Origin: Pseudorasbora parva
Lineage: Eukaryota > Chordata > Actinopteri > Cypriniformes > Gobionidae
Assembly: GCF_024679245.1 (NCBI RefSeq)
Contig: NC_090173.1
Span: 49,268,876 to 49,332,875, forward strand
Length of the DNA: 64,000 nt
Direction of reading: 5' to 3'
Shown one piece after another: positions 48,631-61,663 of this stretch. Each line of letters begins with the position of its first letter. Position 1 is the stretch's first letter. The notes beneath the pieces are model-generated. The model worked only from the letters and a program-made list of their open reading frames with translations. It did no database searches and had not been told where the DNA came from. The translations under genes and the position numbers were made by a program.

Positions 48631-50785
48631 ATATAGCTGCAAGCAGCCATTATCGGGGCCAAGCGCAAAGAAGAAGACAAGACATGCCAGCATGGCTGGA
48701 AGTCTCAAGCCAACTGCAACAATGAGCCATTAAGGACCTATTAAGTTGATTTTAGGCAAAATAGCAGTCAAATTTTAAATACAGTCAATAATAATGGTTT
48801 AATGGTTTATCACTTTCGACCAATAGGTGTCACTGTTACGAAACTGATGTGGTTTAGTCAGATTGAGATGACAATGACACATGCAAAGTTTGGTGTCAAT
48901 ATGTCAAAGCATTGCAGAGATACAGCCTCAAGAGTAATTTTTGCATCATGGCTCAACTCTGTTGCAGTGGTATATGAAAACTGTTTTGTCTATCAATCCG
49001 AAATCCATAACTATTTGTCAGCATGGTCTGAAGACGATACGGATCAATTTTGGTGAAAATTGGACAAACGGTCTAGGATGAGTTTGAAAAAGTAGATTTT
49101 TAACAAATAACAAGATGGAGCACAGATATGTTTGCAAAATATGGCAAAATTGGTATCTATCTTCTCGGCATGAGCCAATGAATGTATTATGACCAGTCTC
49201 ATTACAATAGGCTAATTTAATCAAAAGTTATTAGCATTTTTGTACATTTTATTACAACTTTTGACCACAAGGTGGCGCTGCCCCGAAACTTTTTGAATAT
49301 CTTCGGGACATAGAGCGGAAGACACATACCGAGTTTTGTAATGATACACTAGTGCATTCTTAAATTATAGCATTAGCATTTTAAACCGTAATACTGCATT
49401 GAAGTCAATGGGAATTTCATGTTTTGTTTTATTATAGCGCCACCAAGAGGCACAATCCCACCAATTTTTTTATGTGTCCTCGTAGTGAGCCCATACATAT
49501 GTGTGTCAAGTTTGGTGAAAATATTTCATTTTGTTTTGGAGTTATAGACATTTATATGAAAAAACACGTAAAAAAGGACTGACACCTGACTTTGATTGGA
49601 TTTTACTACCCCTTACTATCAATATTTTGAGATTTGGGCATTAGCGTATAGCTATCGACCTATGTTTCCGAACTTCTGAGGCTGGTTTCGTCTCGATCGG
49701 ACTAGCGGTTTTGAAGATATCAGCAAATGTTTTTTAAGCGCTAAATTACAACGCTGCGCAAACCATATGCCGAAACTGGGCATGTCTTGTATCGTTGGAC
49801 TCGGCAAGGATTCAGGAGCCCAAAAAAGCTACTCCCATCAAAATTTTTCACTCACACCCAAAGTTATAAGCGTTTGAAAAAAAAGAATTATCCACTAGGT
49901 GGCGCTGTTTCGAAACTTCTCAGGCTACTTCAGGGCATCGTGGTGATGACCCATACCAAGTTTCGTAACAATCCGTTCATGCGTTCATAAAATACAGCAT
50001 TTTTGCACATAATTCAAAATGGCCGACATCCAAAATGGCCGACATGGTAAAATTGGATATCAGTCGACTCGGCATGACGCCCTGAATCTAATGAGACCAA
50101 TTTTATGATTTTTGGATAAACGGTTCAGAAGTTATAAGCCAAAATATGCATTTTTCGTATCTCCGGACCAGTAGGTGGCGCTGCGCCGAAACGCTGCATG
50201 TTGCTTCAGGTCATGCTTGTGATGACATGTACCAAGGTTGGTTTGAATACGATAAAGCGTTGCGGAGATATAGCCTTTAGTGTGTTTTTGCAACCTCCAC
50301 GTAAAATTTGTTTGTGCGTTTATTGAAAACGATTGGACGAATCAACTTGAATTCCATAACTTTTTGTCAACATGCTCTGAAGATGATCTGTTTCAATTTT
50401 CGTGAAAATCGGAGCAACGGCCTAGGAGGAGTTCGAAAAAGTAGGTTTTTCAGAAAATTCAAAATGGCGGGAAAATTTGCATACCGGAAAATGACATCAT
50501 AGGGTGAAATCGAATCGGCTTGAGCCAAGGAATCCGATGAAAAAAGAATTTTGTTTCTAGCCCTTAGGGGTCAAAAGTTATAAGCATAAATATGAGTGAA
50601 ACTTTGGACAGGTGGTGGCGCTAGAGGGATTGAGTTAGAGGCACCAAATTTGCTATAGTGACAGCTCAGACTGGCCTCTATGAGTGTGCCAAATTTCACA
50701 ACTTTTTACCATACGGTTCTATGGGCTGCCAGAGACTCCTATGGCGGAAGAAGAAGAAGAAGAAGAAGAAGAAGCAGAATAATAA
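48631..50785 (+). repeat. Array unit 7, mosaic of subtype B and the major type
   Basis: 2,155 bp. From about 49,737 to 50,212 it matches unit 2's variant block (CTGGGCATGTCTTG, ACCAGTAGGTGGCG, TTCAGGTCATG). It then switches to the major type by ACCAAGGTTGG at about 50,230. Private GAAAATTGGACAAAC and GGTTTTGAAG. It lacks the hairpin terminus. Confidence 0.95.
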
Positions 50786-52980
50786 ATATAGCTGCAAGCA
50801 GCCATTATCGGGGCCAAGCGCAAAGAAGAAGACAAGACATGCCAGCATGGCTGGAAGTCTCAAGCCAACTGCAACAATGAGCCATTAAGGACCTATTAAG
50901 TTGATTTTAGGCAAAATAGCAGTCAAATTTTAAATACAGTCAATAATAATGGTTTAATGGTTTATCACTTTCGACCAATAGGTGTCACTGTTACGAAACT
51001 GATGTGGTTTAGTCAGATTGAGATGACAATGACACATGCAAAGTTTGGTGTCAATATGTCAAAGCATTGCAGAGATACAGCCTCAAGAGTAATTTTTGCA
51101 TCATGGCTCAACTCTGTTGCAGTGGTATATGAAAACTGTTTTGTCTATCAATCCGAAATCCATAAGTATTTGTCAGCATGGTCTGAAGACGATACGGATC
51201 AATTTTGGTGAAAATCGGACAAACGGTCTAGGATGAGTTTGAAAAAGTAGATTTTTAACAAATAACAAGATGGAGCACAGATATGTTTGCAAAATATGGC
51301 AAAATTGGTATCTATCTTCTCGGCATGAGCCAATGAATGTATTATGACCAGTCTCATTACAATAGGCTAATTTAATCAAAAGTTATTAGCATTTTTGTAC
51401 ATTTTATTACAACTTTTGACCACAAGGTGGCGCTACCCCGAAACTTTTTGAGTATCTTCAGGACATGGAGCGGAAGACACATACCGAGTTTTGTAACGAT
51501 ACGCTAATGCATTCGTAAATTATAGCATTAGCATTTTAAACCATAATACTGCATTGAAGTCAATGGGAATTTCATGTTTTGTTTTATTATAGCGCCACCA
51601 AGAGGCACAATCCCACCAATTTTTTTATGTGTCCTCATAGTGAGCCCATACATATGTGTGTCAAGTTTGGTGAAAATATCTCATTTTGTTTTGGAGTTAT
51701 AGACATTTATATGAAAAAACACGTAAAAAAGGACTGACACCTGACTTTGATTGGATTTTACTACCCCTTACTATCAATATTTTGAGATTTGGGCATTAGC
51801 GTATAGCTATCGACCTATGTTTCCGAACTTCTGAGGCTGGTTTCGTCTCGATCGGACTAGCGGTTTCGAAGATATCAGCAAATGTTTTTTAAGCACTAAA
51901 TTACAACTCTGCGCAAACCATATGCCGAAACCTGGCAAGTCTGGTATCGTTGGAGTCGGCAAGGATTCAGGAGACCAAAAAACACACTCCCATCAAAATA
52001 TGTCAACCACACCCAAAGTTATAAGCGTTTGAAAAAAAAAATTCTCCACTAGGTGGCGCTGTTTCGAAACTTCTCAGGCTACTTCAGGGCATCGTGGTGA
52101 TGACCCATACCAAGTTTCATAACAATCTGTTCATGCGTTCATAAAATACAGCATTTTTGCACATAATTCAAAATGGCCGACATCCAAAATGGCCGACATG
52201 GTAAAATTGGATATCAGTCGACTCGGCATGACGCCCTGAATCTAATGAGACCAATTTTATGATTTTTGGATAAACGGTTCAGAAGTTATAAGCCAAAATA
52301 GGCATTTTTCGTATCTCCGGACAGGTAGGTGGCGCTGCGCCGAAACGCTGCATGTTGCTTCAAGTCATGCTTGTGATGACATGTACCAAGGTTGGTTTGA
52401 ATACGATAAAGCGTTGCGGAGATATAGCCTTTAGTGTGTTTTTGCAACCTCCACGTAAAATTTGTTTGTGCGTTTATTGAAAACGATTGGACGAATCAAC
52501 TTGAATTCCATAACTTTTTGTCAACATGCTCTGAAGATGATCTGTTTCAATTTTCGTGAAAATCGGAGCAACGGCCTAGGAGGAGTTCGAAAAAGTAGGT
52601 TTTTCAGAAAATTCAAAATGGCGGGAAAATTTGCATACCGGAAAATGACATCATAGGGTGAAATCGAATCGGCTTGAGCCAAGGAATCCGATGAAAAAAG
52701 AATTTTGTTTCTAGCCCTTAGGGGTCAAAAGTTATAAGCATAAATATGAGTGAAACTTTGGACAGGTGGTGGCGCTAGAGGGATTGAGTTAGAGGCACCA
52801 AATTTGCTATAGTGACAGCTCAGACTGGCCTCTATGAGTGTGCCAAATTTCACAACTTTTTACCATACGGTTCTATGGGCTGCCAGAGACTCCTATGGCG
52901 GAAAAAGAAGAAGAATAATAATAATAGGAACACTAACGATTTCAATAGGTGCCTCCGCACCTTCGGTGCTTGGCCCCTAA
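50786..52980 (+). repeat. Array unit 8, subtype C patch, hairpin terminus
   Basis: 2,195 bp. The block at about 51,435-51,680 has CGCTACCCCG, GAGTATCTTCAGG, CGCTAATGCATTCG, CCTCATAGTG and AAATATCTCATT, shared almost exactly with unit 11 and largely with unit 10. Confidence 0.95.
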
Positions 52981-55140
52981 ATATAGCTGCAAGCAGCCAT
53001 TATCGGGGCCAAGCGCAAAGAAGAAGACAAGACATGCCAGCATGGCTGGAAGTCTCAAGCCAACTGCAACAATGAGCCATTAAGGACCTATTAAGTTGAT
53101 TTTAGGCAAAATAGCAGTCAAATTTTAAATACAGTCAATAATAATGGTTTAATGGTTTATCACTTTCGACCAATAGGTGTCACTGTTACGAAACTGATGT
53201 GGTTTAGTCAGATTGAGATGACAATGACACATGCAAAGTTTGGTGTCAATATGTCAAAGCATTGCAGAGATACAGCCTCAAGAGTAATTTTTGCATCATG
53301 GCTCAACTCTGTTGCAGTGGTATATGAAAACTGTTTTGTCTATCAATCCGAAATCCATAAGTATTTGTCAGCATGGTCTGAAGACGATACGGATCAATTT
53401 TGGTGAAAATCGGACAAACGGTCTAGGATGAGTTTGAAAAAGTAGATTTTTAACAAATAACAAGATGGAGCACAGATATGTTTGCAAAATATGGCAAAAT
53501 TGGTATCTATCTTCTCGGCATGAGCCAATGAATGTATTATGACCAGTCTCATTACAATAGGCTAATTTAATCAAAAGTTATTAGCATTTTTGTACATTTT
53601 ATTACAACTTTTGACCACAAGGTGGCGCTGCCCCGAAACTTTTTGAATATCTTCGGGACATAGAGCGGAAGACACATACCGAGTTTTGTAACGATACACT
53701 AGTGCATTCTTAAATTATAGCATTAGCATTTTAAACCGTAATACTGCATTGAAGTCAATGGGAATTTCATGTTTTGTTTTATTATAGCGCCACCAAGAGG
53801 CACAATCCCACCAATTTTTTTATGTGTCCTCGTAGTGAGCCCATACATATGTGTGTCAAGTTTGGTGAAAATATTTCATTTTGTTTTGGAGTTATAGACA
53901 TTTATATGAAAAAACACGTAAAAAAGGACTGACACCTGACTTTGATTGGATTTTACTACCCCTTACTATCAATATTTTGAGATTTGGGCATTAGCGTATA
54001 GCTATCGACCTATGTTTCCGAACTTCTGAGGCTGGTTTCGTCTCGATCGGACTAGCGGTTTCGAAGATATCAGCAAATGTTTTTTAAGCACTAAATTACG
54101 ACTCTGCGCAAACCATATGCCGAAACCTGGCAAGTCTGGTATCGTTGGAGTCGGCAAGGATTCAGGAGACCAAAAAACACACTCCCATCAAAATATGTCA
54201 ACCACACCCAAAGTTATAAGCGTTTGAAAAAAAAAATTCTCCACTAGGTGGCGCTGTTTCGAAACTTCTCAGGCTACTTCAGGGCATCGTGGTGATGACC
54301 CATACCAAGTTTCATAACAATCTGTTCATGCGTTCATAAAATACAGCATTTTTGCACATAATTCAAAATGGCCGACATCCAAAATGGCCGACATGGTAAA
54401 ATTGGATATCAGTCGACTCGGCATGACGCCTTGAATCTAATGAGACCAATTTTATGATTTTTGGATAAACGGTTCAGAAGTTATAAGCCAAAATAGGCAT
54501 TTTTCGTATCTCCGGACAGGTAGGTGGCGCTGCGCCGAAACGCTGCATGTTGCTTCAAGTCATGCTTGTGATGACATGTACCAAGGTTGGTTTGAATACG
54601 ATAAAGCGTTGCGGAGATATAGCCTTTAGTGTGTTTTTGCAACCTCCACGTAAAATTTGTTTGTGCGTTTATTGAAAACGATTGGACGAATCAACTTGAA
54701 TTCCATAACTTTTTGTCAACATGCTCTGAAGATGATCTGTTTCAATTTTCGTGAAAATCGGAGCAACGGCCTAGGAGGAGTTCGAAAAAGTAGGTTTTTC
54801 AGAAAATTCAAAATGGCGGGAAAATTTGCATACCGGAAAATGACATCATAGGGTGAAATCGAATCGGCTTGAGCCAAGGAATCCGATGAAAAAAGAATTT
54901 TGTTTCTAGCCCTTAGGGGTCAAAAGTTATAAGCATAAATATGAGTGAAACTTTGGACAGGTGGTGGCGCTAGAGGGATTGAGTTAGAGGCACCAAATTT
55001 GCTATAGTGACAGCTCAGACTGGCCTCTATGAGTGTGCCAAATTTCACAACTTTTTACCATACGGTTCTATGGGCTGCCAGAGACTCCTATGGCGGAAGA
55101 AGAAGAAGAAGAAGAAGAAGAAGAAGAAGCAGAATAATAA
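52981..55140 (+). repeat. Array unit 9
   Basis: 2,160 bp. Full start; ends in a GAA run with no hairpin terminus. Private AAATTACGACTC and GACGCCTTGAATC. Confidence 0.95.
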
Positions 55141-57276
55141 CAAGCAGCCATTATCGGGGCCAAGCGCAAAGAAGAAGACAAGACATGCCAGCATGGCTGG
55201 AAGTCTCAAGCCAACTGCAACAATGAGCCATTAAGGACCTATTAAGTTGATTTTAGGCAAAATAGCAGTCAAATTTTAAATACAGTCAATAATAATGGTT
55301 TAATGGTTTATCACTTTCGACCAATAGGTGTCACTGTTACGAAACTGATGTGGTTTAGTCAGATTGAGATGACAATGACACATGCAAAGTTTGGTGTCAA
55401 TATGTCAAAGCATTGCAGAGATACAGCCTCAAGAGTAATTTTTGCATCATGGCTCAACTCTGTTGCAGTGGTATATGAAAACTGTTTTGTCTATCAATCC
55501 GAAATCCATAAGTATTTGTCAGCATGGTCTGAAGACGATACGGATCAATTTTGGTGAAAATCGGACAAACGGTCTAGGATGAGTTTGAAAAAGTAGGTTT
55601 TTAACAAATAACAAGACGGAGGACAGATAGGTTTGCAAAATATGGCACAATTGGTATCCATGTTCTCGGCATGAGCCATTGACTGTATTATGACCAGTTT
55701 CATTACAATGGGTTAATTTAATCAAAAGTTATTCGCATTTCTGTACATTTTATTACAACTTTTGACCACAAGGTGGCGCTACCCCGAAACTTTTTGAGTA
55801 TCTTCAGGACATGGAGCGGAAGACACATACCGAGTTTTGTAACGATACGCTAATGCATTCTTAAATTATAGCATTAGCATTTTAAACCATAATACTGCAT
55901 TGAAGTCAATGGGAATTTCATGTTTTGTTTTATTATAGCGCCACCAAGAGGCACAATCCCACCAATTTTTTTATTTGTCCTCATAGTGAGCCCATACATA
56001 TGTGTGTCAAGTTTGGTGAAAATATCTCATTTTGTTTTGGAGTTATAGACATTTATATGAAAAAACACGTAAAAAAGGACTGACACCTGACTTTGATTGG
56101 ATTTTACTACCCCTTACTATCAATATTTTGAGATTTGGGCATTAGCGTATAGCTATCGACCTATGTTTCCGAACTTCTGAGGCTGGTTTCGTCTCGATCG
56201 GACTAGCGGTTTCGAAGATATCAGCAAATGTTTTTTAAGCACTAAATTACAACTCTGCGCAAACCATATGCCGAAACCTGGCAAGTCTGGTATCGTTGGA
56301 GTCGGCAAGGATTCAGGAGACCAAAAAACACACTCCCATCAAAATATGTCAACCACACCCAAAGTTATAAGCGTTTGAAAAAAAAAATTCTCCACTAGGT
56401 GGCGCTGTTTCGAAACTTCTCAGGCTACTTCAGGGCATCGTGGTGATGACCCATACCAAGTTTCATAACAATCTGTTCATGCGTTCATAAAATACAGCAT
56501 TTTTGCACATAATTCAAAATGGCCGACATCCAAAATGGCCGACATGGTAAAATTGGATATCAGTCGACTCGGCATGACGCCCTGAATCTAATGAGACCAA
56601 TTTTATGATTTTTGGATAAACGGTTCAGAAGTTATAAGCCAAAATAGGCATTTTTCGTATCTCCGGACAGGTAGGTGGCGCTGCGCCGAAACGCTGCATG
56701 TTGCTTCAAGTCATGCTTGTGATGACATGTACCAAGGTTGGTTTGAATACGATAAAGCGTTGCGGAGATATAGCCTTTAGTGTGTTTTTGCAACCTCCAC
56801 GTAAAATTTGTTTGTGCGTTTATTGAAAACGATTGGACGAATCAACTTGAATTCCATAACTTTTTGTCAACATGCTCTGAAGATGATCTGTTTCAATTTT
56901 CGTGAAAATCGGAGCAACGGCCTAGGAGGAGTTCGAAAAAGTAGGTTTTTCAGAAAATTCAAAATGGCGGGAAAATTTGCATACCGGAAAATGACATCAT
57001 AGGGTGAAATCGAATCGGCTTGAGCCAAGGAATCCGATGAAAAAAGAATTTTGTTTCTAGCCCTTAGGGGTCAAAAGTTATAAGCATAAATATGAGTGAA
57101 ACTTTGGACAGGTGGTGGCGCTAGAGGGATTGAGTTAGAGGCACCAAATTTGCTATAGTGACAGCTCAGACTGGCCTCTATGAGTGTGCCAAATTTCACA
57201 ACTTTTTACCATACGGTTCTATGGGCTGCCAGAGACTCCTATGGCGGAAAAAGAAGAAGAAGAAGCAGAATAATAA
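55141..57276 (+). repeat. Array unit 10, most divergent patch
   Basis: 2,136 bp. Truncated start at CAAGCAGCC. From about 55,596 to 56,030 it carries a dense cluster of changes not seen in other units (GACGGAGGACAGATAGG, CCATGTTCTCGG, GCCATTGACTG, GGGTTAATTT, TTATTCGCATTTC), running into a subtype C patch. Confidence 0.95.
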
Positions 57277-59530
57277 ATATAGCTGCAAGCAGCCATTATC
57301 GGGGCCAAGCGCAAAGAAGAAGACAAGACATGCCAGCATGGCTGGAAGTCTCAAGCCAACTGCAACAATGAGCCATTAAGGACCTATTAAGTTGATTTTA
57401 GGCAAAATAGCAGTCAAATTTTAAATACAGTCAATAATAATGGTTTAATGGTTTATCACTTTCGACCAATAGGTGTCACTGTTACGAAACTGATGTGGTT
57501 TAGTCAGATTGAGATGACAATGACACATGCAAAGTTTGGTGTCAATATGTCAAAGCATTGCAGAGATACAGCCTCAAGAGTAATTTTTGCATCATGGCTC
57601 AACTCTGTTGCAGTGGTATATGAAAACTGTTTTGTCTATCAATCCGAAATCCATAAGTATTTGTCAGCATGGTCTGAAGACGATACGGATCAATTTTGGT
57701 GAAAATCGGACAAACGGTCTAGGATGAGTTTGAAAAAGTAGATTTTTAACAAATAACAAGATGGAGCACAGATATGTTTGCAAAATATGGCAAAATTGGT
57801 ATCTATCTTCTCGGCATGAGCCAATGAATGTATTATGACCAGTCTCATTACAATAGGCTAATTTAATCAAAAGTTATTAGCATTTTTGTACATTTTATTA
57901 CAACTTTTGACCACAAGGTGGCGCTACCCCGAAACTTTTTGAGTATCTTCAGGACATGGAGCGGAAGACACATACCGAGTTTTGTAACGATACGCTAATG
58001 CATTCGTAAATTATAGCATTAGCATTTTAAACCATAATACTGCATTGAAGTCAATGGGAATTTCATGTTTTGTTTTATTATAGCGCCACCAAGAGGCACA
58101 ATCCCACCAATTTTTTTATGTGTCCTCATAGTGAGCCCATACATATGTGTGTCAAGTTTGGTGAAAATATCTCATTTTGTTTTGGAGTTATAGACATTTA
58201 TATGAAAAAACACGTAAAAAAGGACTGACACCTGACTTTGATTGGATTTTACTACCCCTTACTATCAATATTTTGAGATTTGGGCATTAGCGTATAGCTA
58301 TCGACCTATGTTTCCGAACTTCTGAGGCTGGTTTCGTCTCGATCGGACTAGCGGTTTCGAAGATATCAGCAAATGTTTTTTAAGCACTAAATTACAACTC
58401 TGCGCAAACCATATGCCGAAACCTGGCAAGTCTGGTATCGTTGGAGTCGGCAAGGATTCAGGAGACCAAAAAACACACTCCCATCAAAATATGTCAACCA
58501 CACCCAAAGTTATAAGCGTTTGAAAAAAAAAATTCTCCACTAGGTGGCGCTGTTTCGAAACTTCTCAGGCTACTTCAGGGCATCGTGGTGATGACCCATA
58601 CCAAGTTTCATAACAATCTGTTCATGCGTTCATAAAATACAGCATTTTTGCACATAATTCAAAATGGCCGACATCCAAAATGGCCGACATGGTAAAATTG
58701 GATATCAGTCGACTCGGCATGACGCCCTGAATCTAATGAGACCAATTTTATGATTTTTGGATAAACGGTTCAGAAGTTATAAGCCAAAATAGGCATTTTT
58801 CGTATCTCCGGACAGGTAGGTGGCGCTGCGCCGAAACGCTGCATGTTGCTTCAAGTCATGCTTGTGATGACATGTACCAAGGTTGGTTTGAATACGATAA
58901 AGCGTTGCGGAGATATAGCCTTTAGTGTGTTTTTGCAACCTCCACGTAAAATTTGTTTGTGCGTTTATTGAAAACGATTGGACGAATCAACTTGAATTCC
59001 ATAACTTTTTGTCAACATGCTCTGAAGATGATCTGTTTCAATTTTCGTGAAAATCGGAGCAACGGCCTAGGAGGAGTTCGAAAAAGTAGGTTTTTCAGAA
59101 AATTCAAAATGGCGGGAAAATTTGCATACCGGAAAATGACATCATAGGGTGAAATCGAATCGGCTTGAGCCAAGGAATCCGATGAAAAAAGAATTTTGTT
59201 TCTAGCCCTTAGGGGTCAAAAGTTATAAGCATAAATATGAGTGAAACTTTGGACAGGTGGTGGCGCTAGAGGGATTGAGTTAGAGGCACCAAATTTGCTA
59301 TAGTGACAGCTCAGACTGGCCTCTATGAGTGTGCCAAATTTCACAACTTTTTACCATACGGTTCTATGGGCTGCCAGAGACTCCTATGGCGGAAAAAGAA
59401 GAAGAAGAATAATAATAGGAACACTAACGATTTCAATAGGTGCCTCCGCACCTTCGGTGCTTGGCCCCTAATAATAGGAACACTAACAATTTCAATAGGT
59501 GCCTCCGCACCTTCGGTGCTTGGCCCCTAA
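57277..59530 (+). repeat. Array unit 11, doubled hairpin terminus
   Basis: 2,254 bp, the longest unit. It has the subtype C patch (about 57,926-58,170) shared with unit 8. It ends with two consecutive copies of the 59-bp terminus (59412-59470 and 59471-59529) that differ by one base, AACGATTT against AACAATTT. Confidence 0.95.
59412..59529 (+). repeat. Direct duplication of the unit's 59-bp hairpin terminus
   Basis: Each copy runs ATAATAGGAACACTAAC to GGTGCTTGGCCCCTA. It contains overlapping palindromes GGTGCctccGCACC and GCACCttcGGTGC. Single copies end units 5, 6 and 8. Confidence 0.93.
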
Positions 59531-61663
59531 ATATAGCTGCAAGCAGCCATTATCGGGGCCAAGCGCAAAGAAGAAGACAAGACATGCCAGCATGGCTGGA
59601 AGTCTCAAGCCAACTGCAACAATGAGCCATTAAGGACCTATTAAGTTGATTTTAGGCAAAATAGCAGTCAAATTTTAAATACAGTCAATAATAATGGTTT
59701 AATGGTTTATCACTTTCGACCAATAGGTGTCACTGTTACGAAACTGATGTGGTTTAGTCAGATTGAGATGACAATGACACATGCAAAGTTTGGTGTCAAT
59801 ATGTCAAAGCATTGCAGAGATACAGCCTCAAGAGTAATTTTTGCATCATGGCTCAACTCTGTTGCAGTGGTATATGAAAACTGTTTTGTCTATCAATCCG
59901 AAATCCATAAGTATTTGTCAGCATGGTCTGAAGACGATACGGATCAATTTTGGTGAAAATCGGACAAACGGTCTAGGATGAGTTTGAAAAAGTAGATTTT
60001 TAACAAATAACAAGATGGAGCACAGATATGTTTGCAAAATATGGCAAAATTGGTATCTATCTTCTCGGCATGAGCCAATGAATGTATTATGACCAGTCTC
60101 ATTACAATAGGCTAATTTAATCAAAAGTTATTAGCATTTTTGTACATTTTATTACAACTTTTGACCACAAGGTGGCGCTGCCCCGAAACTTTTTGAATAT
60201 GTTCGGGACATAGAGCGGAAGACACATACCGAGTTTTGTAATGATACACTAGTGCATTCTTAAATTATAGCATTAGCATTTTAAACCGTAATACTGCATT
60301 GAAGTCAATGGGAATTTCATGTTTTGTTTTATTATAGCGCCACCAAGAGGCACAATCCCACCAATTTTTTTATGTGTCCTCGTAGTGAGCCCATACATAT
60401 GTGTGTCAAGTTTGGTGAAAATATTTCATTTTGTTTTGGAGTTATAGACATTTATATGAAAAAACACGTAAAAAATGACTGACACCTGACTTTGATTGGA
60501 TTTTACTACCCCTTACTATCAATATTTTGAGATTTGGGCATTAGCGTATAGCTATCGACCTATGTTTCCGAACTTCTGAGGCTGGTTTCGTCTCGATCGG
60601 ACTAGCGGTTTCGAAGATATCAGCAAATGTTTTTTAAGCACTAAATTACAACTCTGCGCAAACCATATGCCGAAACCTGGCAAGTCTGGTATCGTTGGAG
60701 TCGGCAAGGATTCAGGAGACCAAAAAACACACTCCCATCAAAATATGTCAACCACACCCAAAGTTATAAGCGTTTTAAAAAAAAAATTCTCCACTAGGTG
60801 GCGCTGTTTCGAAACTTCTCAGGCTACTTCAGGGCATCGTGGTGATGACCCATACCAAGTTTCATAACAATCTGTTCATGCGTTCATAAAATACAGCATT
60901 TTTGCACATAATTCAAAATGGCCGACATCCAAAATGGCCGACATGGTAAAATTGGATATCAGTCGACTCGGCATGACGCCCTGAATCTAATGAGACCAAT
61001 TTTATGATTTTTGGATAAACGGTTCAGAAGTTATAAGCCAAAATAGGCATTTTTCGTATCTCCGGACAGGTAGGTGGCGCTGCGCCGAAACGCTGCATGT
61101 TGCTTCAAGTCATGCTTGTGATGACATGTACCAAGGTTGGTTTGAATACGATAAAGCGTTGCGGAGATATAGCCTTTAGTGTGTTTTTGCAACCTCCACG
61201 TAAAATTTGTTTGTGCGTTTATTGAAAACGATTGGACGAATCAACTTGAATTCCATAACTTTTTGTCAACATGCTCTGAAGATGATCTGTTTCAATTTTC
61301 GTGAAAATCGGAGCAACGGCCTAGGAGGAGTTCGAAAAAGTAGGTTTTTCAGAAAATTCAAAATGGCGGGAAAATTTGCATACCGGAAAATGACATCATA
61401 GGGTGAAATCGAATCGGCTTGAGCCAAGGAATCCGATGAAAAAAGAATTTTGTTTCTAGCCCTTAGGGGTCAAAAGTTATAAGCATAAATATGAGTGAAA
61501 CTTTGGACAGGTGGTGGCGCTAGAGGGATTGAGTTAGAGGCACCAAATTTGCTATAGTGACAGCTCAGACTGGCCTCTATGAGTGTGCCAAATTTCACAA
61601 CTTTTTACCATACGGTTCTATGGGCTGCCAGAGACTCCTATGGCGGAAAAAGAAGAAGAATAA
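59531..61663 (+). repeat. Array unit 12
   Basis: 2,133 bp. Full start, no hairpin terminus. Private GAATATGTTCGGG and GCGTTTTAAAAA. Confidence 0.95.
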
